Assembly (NCBI GenBank): GCA_023053685.1
Contig: JALIGW010000061.1
Location: 2,064,001-2,128,000 of the forward strand
DNA from: Diadophis punctatus similis
Lineage: Eukaryota; Chordata; Lepidosauria; Squamata; Dipsadidae
Length of the DNA stretch: 64,000 nt
Direction of reading: 5' to 3'
A program made the position numbers and the translations under genes. Below the pieces are notes generated by a model. It was not told where the DNA came from. It searched no databases and saw only the letters and a program-made list of their open reading frames with translations. Shown in pieces: positions 60,701-64,000 of the stretch. Each line of letters begins with the position of its first letter. Position 1 is the first letter of the stretch.

Positions 60701-63700
60701 GTCTCAGCCAGGAACTCCACCCCCAGCTTCTGTGAATTCAAACTACAATGGAGTGAGGTTTGTTCCCCCAGATACTCACAGGTCTCAGCCAGGAACTCCA
60801 CCCCCAGCTTCTGTGAATTCAAACTACAATGGAGTGAGGTTTGTTCCCCCAGATACTCACAGGTCTCAGCCAGGAACTCCACCCCCAGTTTCTGTGAATT
60901 CAAACTACAATGGAGTGAAGTTTTTCCCCCCAGATACTCACAGGTATCAGCCAGGAACTCCACCCCCAGCTTCTGTGAAATCAAACTACAATGCAGCGAG
61001 GTTTTTTTCCCAGATACTCACAGGTCTCAGCCAGGAACTCCACCCCCAGCTTCTGTGAAATCAAACTACAATGGAGTGAGGTTTTTTTCCCAGATACTCA
61101 CAGGTCTTAGCCAGGAACTCCACCCCCAGCTTCTGTGAATTGAAACTACAATGGAGTGAGGTTTTCCCGCCGATACTCACAGGTCTCAGCCAGGAACTCC
61201 ACCCCCAGCTTCTGTGAATTCAAACTACAATGGAGTGAGGTTCCCCCCCCAGATACTCACAGGTCTCAGACAGGAACTCCACCCCCAGCTTGTGTGAAAT
61301 CAAACTACAATGGAGTGAGGTTTTTTTCCCAGATACTCACAGGTCTTAGCCAGGAACTCCACCCCCAGCTTCTGTGAATTGAAAGTACAATGCAGTGAGC
61401 TTTTGTTCCCCCAGATACTCACGGGTCTCAGCCAGGAAGTCCACGCCCAGCTTCTGTGAATTCAAACTACAATGGAGTGAGGTTTGTTCCCCCAGATACT
61501 CACAGGTCTCAGCCAGGAACTCCACCCCCAGTTTCTGTGAATTCAAACTGCAATGGAGTGAGGTTTTTTCCCCCAGTTACTAACAGGTCTCAGCCAGGAA
61601 CTCCAACCCCAGCTTCTGTGAATTGAAAATACAATGCAGTGAGGTTTTTTCCCCCAGATACTCACAGGAATCAGCCAGGAACTCCACCCCCAGCTTCTGT
61701 GAATTCAAACTACAATGCAGCAGGGTTTTTCCCCCCAGATACTCACAAGTCTCATCCAGGAACTCCACCCCCAGCTTCTGTGAATTCAAACTACAATGGA
61801 TTGAGGTTTTGTCCCCCAGATACTCACACGTCTCAGCCAGGAACTCCACCAACAGCTTCTGTGAATTCAAACTACAATGGAGTGAGGTTTGGTCCCCCAG
61901 ATACTCACAGGTCTCAGCCAGGAACTCCACCCCCAGCTTCTGTGAATTCAAACTACAATGGAGTGAGGTTTTTTCCCAGAGATACTAACAAGTCTCAGCC
62001 AGGAACTCCACCCGCAGCTTCTGTGAATTCAAACTACAATGGAGTGAGGTTTCTTTCCCCAGATACTCACAGGTCTCAGCCAGGAACTCCACCCCCAGCT
62101 TCTGTGAATTCAAACTACAGTGGAGTGAGGTTTGATTCCCCAGATACTCACAGGTCTCAGCCAGGAACTCCACCCCCAGCTTCTGTGAATTCAAACTACA
62201 ATGGAGTGAGGTTTGTTCCACCAGATACTCACAGGTCTCAGCCAGGAACTCCACCCCCAGTTTCTGTGAATTCAAACTGCAATGGAGTGAAGTTTTTCCC
62301 CCCAGATACTCACAGGTATCAGCCAGGAACTCCACCCCAGCTTCTGTGAATTGAAACTACAATGCAGTGAGGTTTTTCTCCCAGATACTCACAGGTCTCA
62401 GCCAAGAACTCCACCCCCAGCTTCTGTGAATTCAAACTACAATGGAGTGAGGTTCCCCCCCCCAGATACTCACAGGTCTCAGCAAGGACCTCCACCCCCA
62501 GCTTTTGTGAATTCAAACTACAATGGAGTGAGGTTTTCCCGCCGATACTCACAGGTCTCAGCCAGGAACTCCACCCCCAGCTTCTGTGAATTCAAACTAC
62601 AATGGAGTGAGGTTCCCCCCCCCAGATACTCACAGGTCTCAGCCAGGAACTCCACCCCCAGCTTCTGTGAAATCAAACTACAATGGAGTGAGGTTTTTTT
62701 CCCAGATACTCACAGGTCTTAGCCAGGAACTCCACCCCCAGCTTCTGTGAATTGAAACTACAATGCAGTGAGGTTTTGTTCCCCCAGATACTCACGGGTC
62801 TCAGCCAGGAAGTCCACGCCCAGCTTCTGTGAATTCAAACTACAATGGAGTGAGGTTTGTTCCCCCAGATACTCACAGGTATCATCCAGGAACTCCACCC
62901 CAGCTTCTGTGAATTGAAACTACAATGCAGTGAGGTTTTTCCCCCAGATACTCACAAGCCTCAGCCAGGAATTCCACCCCCAGCTTCTGTGAATTCAAAC
63001 TGAAATGGATTGAGGTTTTTCTCCCAGATACTCACAGGTCTCAGCCAGGAACTCCACCCCCAGCTTCTGTGAATTCAAACTGCAATGGAGTGAGGTTTTT
63101 TCCCCCAGATACTAACAGGTCTCACCCAAGAACTCCACCCCCAGCTTCTGTGAATTCAAACTACAATGGATTGAGGTTTTTTTCCGAGATACTCACAGGT
63201 CTCAGCCAGGAACTCCAACCCCAGCTTCTGTGAATTGAAAATACAATGCAGTGAGATTTTTCCCCCCAGATACTCACAGGTCTCAGCCAGGAACTCCACC
63301 CCCAGCTTCTGTGAATTCAAACTACAATGCAGCGAGGTTTTCCCCCACAGATACTCACAAGTCTCATCCAGGAACTCCACCCCCAGCTTCTTTGAATTCA
63401 AACTACAATGGATTGAGGTTTTGTCCCCCAGATACTCACACGTCTCAGCCAGGAACTCCACCCACAGCTTCTGTGAATTCAAACTACAATGGAGTGAGGT
63501 TTCTTCCCCCAGATACTCACAGGTCTCAGCCAGGAACTCCACCCCCAGCTTCTGTGAAATCAAACTACAATGGAGTGAGGTTTTTTTCCCAGATACTCAC
63601 AGGTCTCAGCCAGGAACTCCACCCCCAGCTTCTGTGAATTCAAACTACAATGGAGTGAGGTTTTTTTCCGAGATAAACACAGGTCTCAGCCAGGAACTCC

Positions 63701-64000
63701 AACCCCAGCTTCTTTGAATTGAAAATACAATGCAGTGAGGTTTTTCCCCCCAGATACTCACAGGAATCAGCCAGGAACTCCACCCCCAGCTTCTGTGAAT
63801 TGAAACTACAATGCAGTGAGGTTTTGTTCCCCCAGATACTCACGGGTCTCAGCCAGGAAGTCCACGCCCAGCTTCTGTGAATTCAAACTACAATGGAGTG
63901 AGGTTTGTTCCCCCAGATACTCACAGGTATCATCCAGGAACTCCACCCCAGCTTTTGTGAATTGAAACTACAATGCAGTGAGGTTTTTCCCCCAGATACT
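57716..64000 (+). repeat. Distal copy of the 0.43-6.4 kb region (partial third 9-kb unit)
   Basis: About 78 monomers; the array continues past the window end. Offsets to the start of the window are 57,404 bp (58.15 kb), 57,323 bp (58.9-59.3 kb), 57,404 bp (59.8-60.9 kb), 57,563 bp (61.3-62.3 kb) and 57,400 bp (63.64 kb). From 59,769 on it also matches the second 9.5 kb unit at 48,280 bp, so a third large unit begins here. Near 61.1-61.25 kb it has the two monomers missing from copy 1. Private changes include GTGAGCTTTTGTTCC at about 61,399 and CTACAGTGGAG at about 62,117. No gene. Confidence 0.86.

Larger units (their letters stand above)
1..64000 (+). repeat. 81-bp satellite array filling the window
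   Basis: A head-to-tail array of one monomer of about 81 bp runs from the first to the last base with no interruption. Each copy shows the same landmarks in the same order: GAATTC (or the variants GAATTG, GAAATC, GAATTT), ACTACAATGGAGTGAGG, a T/C tract ending in CAG, ATACTCACAGGTCTCAGCC, then AGGAACTCCACCCCCAGCTT. Length variation (79-83 bp) lies almost entirely in the T/C tract and in the CACCCCC run. All copies point the same way; I saw no inversion. The common form is about 51 percent GC with more C than G on this strand. Such arrays are typical of eukaryotic heterochromatin. I do not recognise the family, and centromeric function cannot be read from sequence alone. Confidence 0.98.

Noticed and set aside
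1..64000. CRISPR array
   Set aside because: Monomers are contiguous and similar over their whole length; there are no unique spacers between conserved repeats, no leader and no cas genes.
1..64000. Telomeric, rDNA, tRNA, transposon or viral sequence within the array
   Set aside because: I read for TTAGGG-type repeats, terminal repeats, target-site duplications and tRNA-like blocks and saw none; all bases fit the monomer.
1..64000. Previously undescribed multi-gene biological system
   Set aside because: There is no gene content here. The interest of the window lies in its repeat architecture, not in an encoded system.

Overview
The whole 64 kb window is one uninterrupted, head-to-tail satellite DNA array. 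Its basic unit is about 81 bp (mean near 80.7-80.8 bp, so roughly 790 monomers). Every stretch I read, from base 1 to base 64,000, fits the same monomer in the same orientation. I found no unique-sequence gap, inverted block, transposon insertion, RNA gene or credible protein gene. Long open frames exist on both strands only because 81 bp is exactly 27 codons, so a stop-free monomer frame stays open from copy to copy until a homopolymer length change shifts it.

Organism: this scale and structure is that of a eukaryotic chromosome (centromeric, pericentromeric or other heterochromatin). The commonest monomer has no CpG (about 5 expected from its C and G content) and CpG occurs only in particular variants, which suggests a methylated, possibly vertebrate genome. 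I do not recognise the satellite family and cannot name a species.

Layout: above the monomer there is a nested higher-order structure. A unit of 9.1-9.5 kb occurs twice in tandem (about 2.3-11.4 and 11.4-21.0 kb), and its first part recurs at 59.8-64.0 kb. The middle of the window (21-58 kb) is a patchwork of smaller tandem duplications: about 1,291 bp (21.0-23.4 kb), 1,452 bp (25.9-28.7 kb), 4,436 bp (27.3-36 kb), 2,346 bp (37.2-41.9 kb), 1,372 bp (45.3-46.7 kb) and 1,292 bp (51.5-54.0 kb). A larger segment (21.0-30.3 kb) reappears at 41.9-50.9 kb, and 0.43-6.4 kb reappears at 57.8-63.9 kb. Copies differ from each other mostly by gain or loss of whole monomers (1, 2, 3, 4, 7 or 14 at a time) and by C/T homopolymer length. 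Substitutions between copies are few.

How it works together: nothing here encodes a pathway. The content is a record of repeated unequal exchange or replication-based amplification acting in register on an 81 bp unit. Several exchange points can be seen as hybrid monomers. All offsets and boundaries were derived by hand from matching marker monomers and translated segments; boundaries are uncertain by tens of bases because adjacent monomers are so similar.
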